Assembly (NCBI RefSeq): GCF_012911565.1
Contig: NZ_JAAMPU010000107.1
Coordinates: forward strand, 372,001-436,000
From: Flavobacterium silvaticum
Lineage (GTDB): Bacteria; Bacteroidota; Bacteroidia; Flavobacteriales; Flavobacteriaceae
DNA: 64,000 nucleotides
Direction: 5' to 3'
Position numbers and translations under genes: made by a program. The notes under the pieces were generated by a model. It was not told where the DNA came from, did not search any database, and saw nothing but the letters and a program-made list of their open reading frames with translations. This document shows, one piece after another, positions 18,602 through 26,308 of the stretch (within the stretch, counting starts at the first letter, position 1; each line of letters begins with the position of its first letter).

Positions 18602-19172
18602 TGAGTCGGAGAAGTCAGGAAAGTCGGAAAAGTCGGGAAAGTTCTATCGGGTATTCGACAACTTATTTTTTGTTATGGTTCTTTTTAGTGCGTTTATCAT
18701 AATCAGGATTTCTTCACATTTATGATAAATCTGTTTAAAATCTTCATTTGAAATGATATTTCGTTTTTGGGCCAGAAACAAGCAGGAAACAACTTCGATA
18801 TCTGACCGCAAAGCATAATTCAAAAATCTATTGAATTCAGGATTAGATTGACTTGTTGAGCCTTCAGCGATATTCAGCGCAATCGAATCTGTCGCTCGCT
18901 TTATTTGAGAATTCAGAATATATAATTCTTCTTTCGGAAATTTTTTACTAATCCTGTCAATTTCCAAAGAAAGGTCAATGGCTTTTTGCCAGACTAACAG
19001 TCGTTCAAATTTAAATGGCATATATCAATTTTTAATGGCGTGTATAATTAAAATTTCAAGTCACTTCAAACTTTTCAGTTTTACTGACTTTTCGATCTTT
19101 CCGGTCTTTCCCGACTTTCCCGACTTTCCCGACTTTCCGGACTTTCCGGTCTTTCCGGTCTTTCCCGACTCA
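18602..19172. mobile_element. Candidate S23 (IVS-like) cassette with inverted 9-bp arrays
   Basis: The 571-bp segment is bounded by an 8-bp perfect inverted repeat, TGAGTCGG (18602-18609) and CCGACTCA (19165-19172). Inside, units of about 9 bp read GGGAAAGTC on the left (to 18642) and GACTTTCCC on the right (from about 19070), so the two arrays could pair as a long stem enclosing the S23 gene. The right terminus overlaps the aguB stop codon and the left terminus stops one base before the aguA start codon. No transposase is present. Calling it mobile is inference from this architecture and from the ORF-less relative at 8238-8331. Confidence 0.55.
18644..19021 (-). CDS. Four-helix-bundle protein (S23 / 23S rRNA IVS family)
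   Basis: 125 aa with the family pattern: FERLLVWQKAIDLSLEI at the start, an IKRATDSIALNIAEG centre, and FLNYALRSDIEVVSCL. The family is named from ORFs in intervening sequences of 23S rRNA and is related to the Avd accessory protein of diversity-generating retroelements; the members form four-helix bundles and bind nucleic acid in the Avd case. Here it is not in rRNA but between aguB and aguA, on their strand, inside inverted repeat arrays. Cytoplasmic. Its role at this site is unknown. Confidence 0.9.
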   Translation of the reverse strand: MPFKFERLLVWQKAIDLSLEIDRISKKFPKEELYILNSQIKRATDSIALNIAEGSTSQSNPEFNRFLNYALRSDIEVVSCLFLAQKRNIISNEDFKQIYHKCEEILIMINALKRTITKNKLSNTR

Positions 19173-20042
19173 TTCATCAATAAACCGTCTCGTAATCGGC
19201 TGATAACTATCAATCCGGCGATCACGTAAAAACGGCCAGTGCATACGGAAATAATCAGATTGTTTGAGGTCAAGATCCACAACCGTAGTTTCTTCTTTAT
19301 CGTGTGAGCCCTGGTACAAAATTTTTCCCTGGCCATTAGTGGCGAAACTTCCGCCCCAGAATTTCATCGCGCCGTCCTGTTCAAAACCGACGCGGTTGAC
19401 GCTGATTACGGGAACTCCGTTTGCGACGGCATGTGACCGCTGAATGGTTTGCCAGGCATTGTATTGATCCTGATTGGTTTCTTCATCCTGATCCGTAGCC
19501 CAACCTATAGCCGTAGGATAGAACAATATTTCCGCGCCCATAAGAGCTGTGATACGGCTGGCTTCCGGATACCATTGGTCCCAGCAGATGAGGATTCCGA
19601 TTTTGGCGAATTTAGTCTGGAACACTTTGTACCCGAGGTCGCCCGGAGTAAAGTAGAATTTTTCATAGAAAGCCGGATCGTCCGGAATATGCATCTTTCT
19701 GTATTTTCCAAGATAAGATCCGTCAGCATCGATTACGGCAGTCGTATTGTGGTATAAGCCTTCTGCCCTCTTTTCAAATAAAGATGCTATTACCACTACG
19801 CCCAGTTCTTTGGCGATTTCCTGGATGGCGTTGGTGCTTGGTCCCGGAATCGCTTCGGCTAAAGCAAAATTATCATAGGATTCCACATCACAGAAATAAA
19901 GCGATGTGAACAATTCCTGAAGGCAAACGATCTGTGCGCCTTTTTGTGCGGCTACGCGGATCTCGCGGATGGCCTTATCAAGATTAGCCTGTTTGTCTGA
20001 CCCGCAGGTCATTTGGACAAGGCCGACTTTTACATTGGACAT
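19170..20042 (-). CDS. aguB: N-carbamoylputrescine amidase
   Basis: 290 aa of the nitrilase superfamily, converting N-carbamoylputrescine to putrescine, CO2 and ammonia. Catalytic Glu43 (LQELF), Lys116 (GKYRKMHIP) and Cys153 (ILICWDQWYPE) are all present, and the CWDQW context is the one seen in AguB proteins. I use ATG 20042: the longer reading begins at a TTG that is part of a TAATTTTG promoter element. The substrate is further supported by aguA on the same strand. The stop codon TGA forms the edge of the S23 cassette. Confidence 0.93.
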   Translation of the reverse strand: MSNVKVGLVQMTCGSDKQANLDKAIREIRVAAQKGAQIVCLQELFTSLYFCDVESYDNFALAEAIPGPSTNAIQEIAKELGVVVIASLFEKRAEGLYHNTTAVIDADGSYLGKYRKMHIPDDPAFYEKFYFTPGDLGYKVFQTKFAKIGILICWDQWYPEASRITALMGAEILFYPTAIGWATDQDEETNQDQYNAWQTIQRSHAVANGVPVISVNRVGFEQDGAMKFWGGSFATNGQGKILYQGSHDKEETTVVDLDLKQSDYFRMHWPFLRDRRIDSYQPITRRFIDE

Positions 20043-20060
20043 GCTAAACGTTTTAGGCCG

Positions 20061-20068
20061 CAAAATTA
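20061..20068 (-). promoter_or_regulatory. -7 element (TAATTTTG) before aguB
   Basis: Exact TAnnTTTG on the minus strand, about 19 nt before the ATG at 20042. It overlaps the TTG that a naive ORF call would use as the start, and so decides the start. Confidence 0.55.
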
Positions 20069-20152
20069 ATCAAACGAGATTGGGAATTAATACGGAATGA
20101 TTAATAATTAACAACTACTTGAAGGTTAAGGTGCTTGGCCCATTTTGATTTC

Positions 20153-20206
20153 GTGTTACGCAATTTCGTGTTACGTGATTTTAGGTAACGGTAAATCGCG
20201 TAACAC
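20153..20206. repeat. TGTTAC palindrome, copy 2
   Basis: Arms 20153-20174 and 20185-20206 around spacer GTGATTTTAG, which on the opposite strand reads CTAAAATCAC; this copy is therefore reversed relative to the other three. Lies between divergent aguB and the ABC exporter. Confidence 0.8.
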
Positions 20207-20352
20207 TTTTGGTTTATGCCCTAAAGCCTGGTGCACTTTAGCTGTTCGTTTCAAAATATTACGGTTCGCGTGAGACCCGAGGCTTACGCCTGTTGGCGAA
20301 GCATATGAAGGCATCTGCTTGAGCTCTTTGCGAGCTTTTTCTGCTGGTAAAA

Positions 20353-20435
20353 GCGAGTGTCGACAGCCCGACGGCGGCTTGTTATGGGAATCGTTTTGAC
20401 AAATGTTCGTTGCCGCCGGCACGCCCAAAATATTA
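20353..20435. repeat. Dispersed GC-rich repeat, second copy
   Basis: Aligns with 857-938 from GCGAGTG to ACGCCCAAAA; GGCGGC and GCCGCC blocks can pair. The bases before it (20308-20330) also include TCTGCTTGAGCT, similar to the hairpin cap of the tRNA-Pro module. Confidence 0.6.
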
Positions 20436-20450
20436 TAATCACTTTTAGAT

Positions 20451-20478
20451 TTGGCAGTCTCATACTTAATTACCTTTG
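20451..20478 (+). promoter_or_regulatory. Promoter of the ABC exporter gene
   Basis: TTG 20451-20453, 17-nt spacer, TACCTTTG 20471-20478, 19 nt before the ATG. Confidence 0.6.
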
Positions 20479-20497
20479 TGCTGCTTAAATTCTTACC

Positions 20498-22279
20498 ATG
20501 GCACGCCGCATTGAAAACGATCTTCCCAAAGTCAGGATAACCGCAAATTCCCTGTCACAGGCTATGCGGATTTTTAATTACGGCGGAAGCCACAAATGGA
20601 AATTCTACGTTGGTCTTGTATTTCTGTTGCTGACCGGCGCATCGGCACTTGCCTTTCCCAAATTGCTCGGCATTCTGGTAGATTGCGCCAAAGAAAAAGA
20701 TTTGTCACGGGCGAATACCATTGCATTGGCACTTGTGGGGATTCTGGCATTGCAGGCTTTCTTTTCGTTTTTCCGGTTGTCGTTGTTCATCGACTTTACA
20801 GAAAACACACTTGCGAACATCAGGCTGGCTCTTTACAAAAACCTGATCCGGTTGCCCATGACGTTCTTTTCCCAGAAGCGCGTGGGTGAACTCAATAGTC
20901 GGCTAACCGCAGACATTGCGCAGATACAGGATACGCTGACAACCACGATCGCGGAATTCCTCAGGCAGTTCATTTTGATTATCGGTGGCATTATTTTCCT
21001 GGCCATCATCAGCCTGAAACTGACGGCGATGATGCTGGCCATAGTTCCATTGGTTGCGGTCGCAGCAGTGATTTTCGGCCGGTTCATCCGCAAATATTCC
21101 AAAACGACACAGGATAAGATTGCAGAAAGCCAGGTTATCGTAGAAGAAACGCTTCAGGGCATTTCGAACGTAAAGGCCTTTGCGAACGAATGGTATGAAA
21201 TGGCGCGTTATTCGGCAAAAATCAAGGAAATCGTAGCCATTGCAATCAAAGGCGGAAAATACCGCGGCTACTTCGCGTCTTTCATTATCGCCTGTCTTTT
21301 CGGTTCCATCGTGGCCGTCGTATGGTTCGGCGTGACATTGATCATCGACGGCCAGATGAAAGACATTGGCGAATTGATTTCGTTCGTGCTCTATTCCATT
21401 TTTGTAGGTGCTTCTTTTGGCGGGATTGCCGAATTGTATGCACAGCTCCAAAAAGCCATAGGAGCCACCGAACGGGTTTTTGAACTGTTGGAAGAACATC
21501 CCGAAGACATCGATGCGCTTCCCGGAAATGAAATCGTGCGCATAAACGGTGAAGTTCGGTTTGACAACGTTGCCTTCCATTATCCGTCACGGCCCGAAGT
21601 CGAAGTCCTCAAAAACGTAAGTTTTACGGCTGTCCACGGACAAAAGATAGCGCTCGTTGGGCCAAGCGGTGCCGGGAAATCCACAGTCGCATCCTTATTG
21701 CTTCGCTTCTACGACATTACCGGCGGACATATCTTCATCGACGGAAAAGACATATGCGATTACGACCTCGAAACGTTAAGGGGAAATATGAGCATCGTGC
21801 CACAGGACGTGATTTTATTCGGCGGAAGCATCCGTGAGAATATCGCTTACGGAAAACCGGATGCTTCGATGGAAGAAATAGAAACGGCCGCCAAACGGGC
21901 AAATGCATATAATTTTGTAGCCGGATTTCCGGAGAAGTTCGAGACTTTGGTCGGGGAACGCGGCATCAAATTATCGGGCGGACAACGCCAGCGGATTGCT
22001 ATTGCAAGAGCCTTACTTAAAAATCCGGCGATCCTGATCCTTGACGAAGCTACATCATCCTTAGACAGCGAAAGCGAAAAGCTGGTCCAGGAAGCTTTGG
22101 AAGTGTTGATGGAAGGAAGAACCAGTATCATCATCGCACATCGTCTGGCAACCATCCGCAACGCCGATAAGATTTTGGTGCTGGATCAGGGACAAATCAT
22201 AGAACAAGGCACGCATGCGGAACTTATCAATCGGGATTCGGGGCTTTATAAAAACCTGAGCAATCTTCAGTTTAGCTAA
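20498..22279 (+). CDS. ABC exporter, fused permease and ATPase (MsbA/LmrA-like)
   Basis: 593-aa half-transporter. Six transmembrane helices lie in residues 38-330. The nucleotide-binding domain has Walker A GPSGAGKS from residue 388, signature LSGGQRQR near 491, Walker B ILILDEATSSLD and the H-loop IIAHRLATI. It would dimerise in the inner membrane and export a substrate with ATP hydrolysis. Sequence style is that of MsbA/BmrA or lipid-A/drug exporters, but the substrate cannot be told. Own promoter and own terminator, so monocistronic. Confidence 0.93.
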   Translation: MARRIENDLPKVRITANSLSQAMRIFNYGGSHKWKFYVGLVFLLLTGASALAFPKLLGILVDCAKEKDLSRANTIALALVGILALQAFFSFFRLSLFIDFTENTLANIRLALYKNLIRLPMTFFSQKRVGELNSRLTADIAQIQDTLTTTIAEFLRQFILIIGGIIFLAIISLKLTAMMLAIVPLVAVAAVIFGRFIRKYSKTTQDKIAESQVIVEETLQGISNVKAFANEWYEMARYSAKIKEIVAIAIKGGKYRGYFASFIIACLFGSIVAVVWFGVTLIIDGQMKDIGELISFVLYSIFVGASFGGIAELYAQLQKAIGATERVFELLEEHPEDIDALPGNEIVRINGEVRFDNVAFHYPSRPEVEVLKNVSFTAVHGQKIALVGPSGAGKSTVASLLLRFYDITGGHIFIDGKDICDYDLETLRGNMSIVPQDVILFGGSIRENIAYGKPDASMEEIETAAKRANAYNFVAGFPEKFETLVGERGIKLSGGQRQRIAIARALLKNPAILILDEATSSLDSESEKLVQEALEVLMEGRTSIIIAHRLATIRNADKILVLDQGQIIEQGTHAELINRDSGLYKNLSNLQFS

Positions 22280-22285
22280 ACCATA

Positions 22286-22318
22286 AAAAAAACCGGATAC
22301 AAATCCGGTTTTTTTATT
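22286..22318. terminator. Bidirectional terminator
   Basis: AAACCGGAT (22290-22298) / ATCCGGTTT (22303-22311) with a 4-nt loop, preceded by A-run and followed by T-run, between convergent genes. Confidence 0.9.
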
Positions 22319-22760
22319 AATTCTGTTGTTCTTTTTTCTTTTTCTCCTGATCGATTATCGCCCCGGTACCAGCTCCAAGCGCGGCACCTGAAACCCCGCC
22401 GATCACAGCTCCACGGCCCGACTTTTTCTTGTCGATCAAAGCACCGGAAACCGCTCCGACTCCAGCTCCAATCAATGCTCCCGTAACCGGGCTGCTCAAA
22501 CCTTTGCGTTTGGCTTCCTGTTGTTGGGCCGGCGTCATGTTATTGACTACGACCGGACGTTGGCTGGCACGTTTGGCTTCGGCTACGGCATTCATGGAAT
22601 CGATGGTTTTTTGTTTGGCAGCTTCCATTTTTTGTTGTTCCATTGCCAGTTTTATGGAGTCGAGCGAACGTTGTTGCGCTTCTTGTTTCTGTTGGGCTTC
22701 AAAATCTTTACAGGCCGTCATTCCCATGGCGATCACTGCAATTAAAAACAATCGTTTCAT
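22317..22760 (-). CDS. Glycine-zipper lipoprotein
   Basis: 147 aa. Lipoprotein signal peptide with lipobox MTAC (Cys17), so probably anchored to a membrane facing the periplasm. A Gln/Glu/Lys-rich helical region (20-70) is followed by a glycine-zipper membrane segment: alternating GALIGAGVGAVSGALI and GAVIGGVSGAALGAGTGAII, as in YMGG/OmpA-associated proteins. A charged KKKK tail ends the protein. Function unknown; glycine-zipper proteins often insert in or stabilise membranes. Confidence 0.8.
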   Translation of the reverse strand: MKRLFLIAVIAMGMTACKDFEAQQKQEAQQRSLDSIKLAMEQQKMEAAKQKTIDSMNAVAEAKRASQRPVVVNNMTPAQQQEAKRKGLSSPVTGALIGAGVGAVSGALIDKKKSGRGAVIGGVSGAALGAGTGAIIDQEKKKKEQQN

Positions 22761-22881
22761 GTTATTGAATTTTAGTTAGTGAGATAAAATTCAACAAACA
22801 CGATGGCAAAGCTGACCAAGAAAATGTTAAAAAAGGCTGTAGACTGGAAACTATGCAACGCCAGCAGGCAATCCTGAAAAC

Positions 22882-24051
22882 TTATAGTTTTTTACGGCGG
22901 TCGCGTTCTGTTTTGAGCAATGTGAGTTCGCGGCTGGTTTGTCCGGCGACGGAAGTGTTTTCTTCGGCACGCCTGATCAGGTACGGCATCACATCGCGCA
23001 CCGGCCCAAACGGAAGGTACTTGGCCACATTGTATCCGGCAGCCGCCAGATTGTAACTGATATTGTCGCTCATGCCGTACAATTGACCGAACCACACGCG
23101 GTTATCGTTTTTCGCAACTCTATGCTGAAGCATCAAATCGATGAGCTTATACGAACTTTCTTCATTGTGTGTCCCGGCAAATACGGCCATTTTATCCAGA
23201 TGGGAAATCATGTACGAAACACCCGCATCATAATTTTCATCGGTAGCTTCCTTGCTGCTGCAGATTGGCGTGGGGTAGCCCTTTTCCTCTGCCCGCTTGT
23301 GCTCTTTTTCCATATAGGCACCGCGGACGAGTTTCATACCTATATAGAAACCTTCGGCCTTGGCCTGTTCGTGAAGTTTTTTGAGATAGTCGATGCGGTC
23401 GTGCCGATACAATTGTAAGGTATTGTAAACGATGGCTTTTTCCTTATTGTATTTGCGCATCATATGGGCCACCAAATCATCGGCGGCATCCTGCATCCAG
23501 CTTTCTTCGGCATCGATGAGCAGCGCGACGTCTTTGGAATGCGCGTCTTTACAGACGATATCGAATCGTTCCACAACCCTGTCCCATTCCGCTTTTTCCG
23601 AATCCGTCAACGTTTGGCCCTCGCCTATTTTGGTATACAGATCCAACCGGCCGAAACCTGTCGGCTTGAAAACGGCGAATGGAATCGCAAGCTTTTCTTT
23701 GGCAAATTCAACCGTTTTGAGTGTCATTTTCAAAGCGGCATCGAATTGTTCCTCTTCCTCTTTTCCTTCTACCGAATAATCAAGCACGGACGAAACGCCC
23801 TTGGTAAACATCTTATCAACCACCGGGAGGCAATCCTGTTCGTTCACGCCTCCGCAAAAATGGTCGAAAACGGTGGCGCGTATCAATCCTTCGACAGGTA
23901 AATGTGCCTTGATGGCGAAATTCGTAACGGCCGTCCCGATACGCACAAGCGGCTGGCTGTCTATAAGTTTGAAAAGGAAATAGGCTCTGTCGAGTTCGGT
24001 ATCGCTTTTAAGGGCGAAGGCAACCTGGGTGTTGTTGAAGATTGGTTCCAT
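22882..24051 (-). CDS. Proline dehydrogenase
   Basis: 389 aa, FAD-dependent, oxidising proline to pyrroline-5-carboxylate at the membrane. Recognised by the beta/alpha-barrel motifs LVRGAYMEKEHKRA (FAD/substrate), YGMSDNISYNLA and the C-terminal YLIRRAEENTSV, where the paired Arg residues bind the proline carboxylate. It is a stand-alone enzyme without the P5C dehydrogenase domain of PutA, as usual in Bacteroidota and eukaryotes. An exact -7 element (TATATTTG) lies 20 nt before the ATG. aroB and the ferritin-like gene upstream are not functionally linked as far as I can see. Confidence 0.93.
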   Translation of the reverse strand: MEPIFNNTQVAFALKSDTELDRAYFLFKLIDSQPLVRIGTAVTNFAIKAHLPVEGLIRATVFDHFCGGVNEQDCLPVVDKMFTKGVSSVLDYSVEGKEEEEQFDAALKMTLKTVEFAKEKLAIPFAVFKPTGFGRLDLYTKIGEGQTLTDSEKAEWDRVVERFDIVCKDAHSKDVALLIDAEESWMQDAADDLVAHMMRKYNKEKAIVYNTLQLYRHDRIDYLKKLHEQAKAEGFYIGMKLVRGAYMEKEHKRAEEKGYPTPICSSKEATDENYDAGVSYMISHLDKMAVFAGTHNEESSYKLIDLMLQHRVAKNDNRVWFGQLYGMSDNISYNLAAAGYNVAKYLPFGPVRDVMPYLIRRAEENTSVAGQTSRELTLLKTERDRRKKL

Positions 24052-24071
24052 GCAGAAATTTACGGATTGTA

Positions 24072-24079
24072 CAAATATA
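24072..24079 (-). promoter_or_regulatory. -7 element (TATATTTG) before proline dehydrogenase
   Basis: Exact TAnnTTTG on the minus strand, 20 nt before the ATG at 24051. No TTG at the right spacing. Confidence 0.5.
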
Positions 24080-24182
24080 AGTGCCGGATTTGGAGAATGG
24101 GTTATGATTTTTCAAAAAATCTGCCCAAAAATAATTTTGCTGACAGGACCAACGGTTCAGCCCGTGATTCAATCCTTTCAAA

Positions 24183-24236
24183 GTGTTACGCGATTTAGTG
24201 TTACCTAAAATTGCGTAACACTAAATCGCGTAACAG
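24183..24236. repeat. TGTTAC palindrome, copy 3
   Basis: Best-preserved copy: arms 24183-24204 and 24215-24236 match over 21 bp without mismatch around spacer CTAAAATTGC. It lies 8 nt after the ferritin-like stop codon and could act as its transcript-end hairpin. Confidence 0.9.
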
Positions 24237-24244
24237 AAATGCTT

Positions 24245-24559
24245 TTATTCCGCTGCGTGCTCTCCTTTTTCCCCAAGTTCGACGATATCGCCTTTCTTGA
24301 ATAAAATTTTCTGCAATGTGAGCCGCCACTTTTCATTCTTGCGCAACAGAAATTCCAGGTCCATTCCAAAATGTTTGAATTCTTCCTGTTGGGCGTTGGT
24401 CATAATAGCTTTGGCATCTTTGTCTTTTTCGAGGGAGATGCGTTGCTCGTACCAGCCGATGGCTTCGGCTTCTTCACATAACGAAGTGATCATTCGCGCA
24501 AAAGTGCGGGTTTCCTGAGAGAGTTCCTCAGCAGGTTCATGGTATTGGTTCGTTGGCAT
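24245..24559 (-). CDS. Encapsulated-ferritin-like (EncFtn) protein
   Basis: 104 aa. It reads like the encapsulated ferritin family: YHEPAEELSQETR at the N-terminus, then EEAEAIGWYEQR and EEFKHFGMDLE. Residues corresponding to the ferroxidase site of Rhodospirillum EncFtn are kept: Glu30, Glu60 and His63 (Glu32, Glu62, His65 there), with Trp36-Tyr37. EncFtn forms a ring of antiparallel helix dimers that oxidise Fe(II) and normally sits inside an encapsulin shell. No shell gene is adjacent: proline dehydrogenase follows and aroB precedes. The C-terminal GDIVELGEKGEHAAE tail could be a cargo-loading peptide or an unrelated extension. Confidence 0.8.
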   Translation of the reverse strand: MPTNQYHEPAEELSQETRTFARMITSLCEEAEAIGWYEQRISLEKDKDAKAIMTNAQQEEFKHFGMDLEFLLRKNEKWRLTLQKILFKKGDIVELGEKGEHAAE

Positions 24560-24967
24560 ATGTATATGTATTAAGTCTGTATTGAAGGTACGGCTTTTCT
24601 AATCCTCTTGGCTACTGAAGGCGAAACAAAATCGTGTAAATCCTTAACCAAGGAAAAAAATGAAATCATTTGTTTTAGCAAGCAGATCCAGACAAACATT
24701 TTGCGGCTTCCGTTTTCTTTTCACTGCTTTTTAAGTTTCTAAATCTGTCCGGCTTTTTTGCACTTTCCCGACTCCAAAACTTCCGAACTTCCGATCTCCC
24801 GACTTTCCCGACTTTCCCGACTCCAAAACTCCCGATCTTCCGATCTCACGAACTTTCCCGACTTTCCCGACTTTCCCGACTCCAAAACTCCCGATCTCCC
24901 GAACTTTCCCAACTTTCCAACTCCCGAACTTCAAACTTATTTCCGTTCTTTGCCCAAAATTCCCTCT
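24560..24967. other. Non-coding region with repeat array between EncFtn and aroB
   Basis: About 400 bp. The first 190 bp show nothing I can name (no clear minus-strand TAnnTTTG). From about 24763 to 24940 there is an array of GACTTTCCC-type units. The aroB reading frame can be extended through the array to 24758, giving a repetitive Pro-Asp-Phe peptide, but this is read-through of the repeat and not protein. Confidence 0.6.
24763..24940. repeat. GACTTTCCC repeat array upstream of aroB
   Basis: Three blocks of 'actttcccg' units in a single orientation, separated by longer 'ctccaaaactcccgatct' units that themselves repeat about three times. Same 9-bp unit as the arrays at 8238 and 18602-19172, but without an inverted partner and without an S23 gene. 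Confidence 0.8.
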
Positions 24968-26035
24968 ATGCAATCCATCCAGGCCAACGGTTACTCCATA
25001 TTTTTCAATGATTCAGGCTATGGGGAACTGAATTCATTATTGGACGATCGTTCCTTTTCAAAGATTTTCATCCTCACAGATACGAATACACACGAATTCT
25101 GCCTTGCCCATTTTTTAGCGAACGTTGCAACCGAAACGCCTATCGAAGTCATCGAAATCGAACCCGGTGAACAAATGAAGACCATCGAAAGTTGCGTTGA
25201 ACTGTGGACGACGCTCACCGAACTCGGAGCTGACCGGAAAAGCCTGCTGATAAACCTTGGCGGCGGTGTCGTAACCGATATGGGCGGATTTGTGGCCGCT
25301 ACCTATAAAAGAGGCATACCGTTCATCCACGTCCCGACGACACTTTTGGGAATGGTCGATGCATCGGTCGGAGGGAAAAACGGCGTCGATTTAGGTTCAT
25401 TGAAAAATCAGGTCGGAGTCATCACGCCTCCTTTGATGCTTATTATCGATACAGATTTCCTTCATACATTACCACCTCGTCAGATGCGTTCCGGTCTGGC
25501 GGAAATGCTGAAGCACGGATTGATTGCCGATGCGACATATTGGAACGCTTTTTCAGATATGGATACGGTTGATTCGGTTGAATTGGACGCATTGATCCAT
25601 CGGTCCATCGAAATAAAAAATACTATAGTGCTTCAGGATCCGACGGAAAACGGGATTCGCAAAGCGTTGAATTTTGGGCATACGCTGGGTCATGCCATAG
25701 AAAGCCTGTATTTGTCAGACGTAAATAAGCCCGAATTGCTGCACGGTGAAGCAATCGCTGCCGGAATGGTGCTTGAGGCGCATATCAGCCTGCAACTGGA
25801 TTTGTTGTCCGAGCAGGCATATACACAAATCAAAAACCGGATTTTTTCCATGTACGATAAGCTGGTTTTAGCCGATGAAGAACTCGGCTCCATATTGGAA
25901 CTGCTGCAGCACGACAAGAAAAACGAGTTCGGGAAGATTCTGTTTGTGCTGCTACACGGCATCGGAAATATACGGATAGACCAGACGGTTTCCAATGAGC
26001 TGATTTTCAAATCGTTCGAAGATTACCATTCTTAA
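24968..26035 (+). CDS. aroB: 3-Dehydroquinate synthase
   Basis: 355 aa from ATG 24968, the second enzyme of the shikimate pathway, turning DAHP into 3-dehydroquinate with NAD and a divalent metal. NAD-binding GGGVVTDMGGF, the VPTTLLGMVDASVGGK active-site stretch, AEMLKHGLI, and metal ligands in HTLGHAIE and HGEAIAAGM are all present. The longer frame upstream runs through the repeat array and would add about 70 repetitive residues, so I reject it. Cytoplasmic. Confidence 0.95.
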   Translation: MQSIQANGYSIFFNDSGYGELNSLLDDRSFSKIFILTDTNTHEFCLAHFLANVATETPIEVIEIEPGEQMKTIESCVELWTTLTELGADRKSLLINLGGGVVTDMGGFVAATYKRGIPFIHVPTTLLGMVDASVGGKNGVDLGSLKNQVGVITPPLMLIIDTDFLHTLPPRQMRSGLAEMLKHGLIADATYWNAFSDMDTVDSVELDALIHRSIEIKNTIVLQDPTENGIRKALNFGHTLGHAIESLYLSDVNKPELLHGEAIAAGMVLEAHISLQLDLLSEQAYTQIKNRIFSMYDKLVLADEELGSILELLQHDKKNEFGKILFVLLHGIGNIRIDQTVSNELIFKSFEDYHS

Positions 26036-26055
26036 TATTTTTTTAATAAATTCGG

Positions 26056-26087
26056 TTGTTTATCCGATACGTTTTTTTTTACATTTG
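26056..26087 (+). promoter_or_regulatory. Promoter upstream of arginine decarboxylase
   Basis: TTG 26056-26058, 21-nt spacer, TACATTTG 26080-26087, an exact match. It gives a leader of roughly 215 nt before the speA ATG at 26309, unusually long here. Confidence 0.65.
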
Positions 26088-26092
26088 CCTGA

Positions 26093-26254
26093 ATGAAAAT
26101 TTCGCAGAATCCAGTCAAATTCGAGCCTCCATCCCTATCGTCGGGCGGCCTTTATATCCTTCGAGATTACGCTTGGAATGACAAGTCCGTTTCTGGAAAC
26201 TGCATCCGCATTAACGAAAAACTCCCTATCATATTTGCCAACTTACGGGTTTGA
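26093..26254 (+). CDS. Possible short leader ORF (53 codons)
   Basis: An ATG lies within a few bases of the predicted transcript start and opens a 53-codon frame (MKISQNPVKF...) ending about 55 nt before speA. The composition is not typical of flavobacterial coding sequence, and the part GAGATTACGCTTGGAATGAC resembles a common intergenic repeat. It may be a chance frame in a repeat-derived leader. Reported because it fills an otherwise unexplained leader. Confidence 0.2.
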   Translation: MKISQNPVKFEPPSLSSGGLYILRDYAWNDKSVSGNCIRINEKLPIIFANLRV

Positions 26255-26308
26255 AGACAGATACAATCTTCTGTTTTTGAACCTTTTTAATTTTATTTAC
26301 GGCATTAC

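Noticed and set aside
18978..19229. Plus-strand frame rich in FPDFPDF repeats over the right S23 array
   Set aside because: Simple-repeat read-through; it overlaps the S23 and aguB coding regions and has no independent support.
8240..24940. CRISPR array
   Set aside because: The GACTTTCCC units are 9 bp and directly adjacent; there are no unique spacers of 30-40 bp and no cas genes.
24758..24967. N-terminal extension of AroB rich in Pro, Asp and Phe
   Set aside because: It is translation of the 9-bp repeat array; the conserved AroB sequence begins at ATG 24968.
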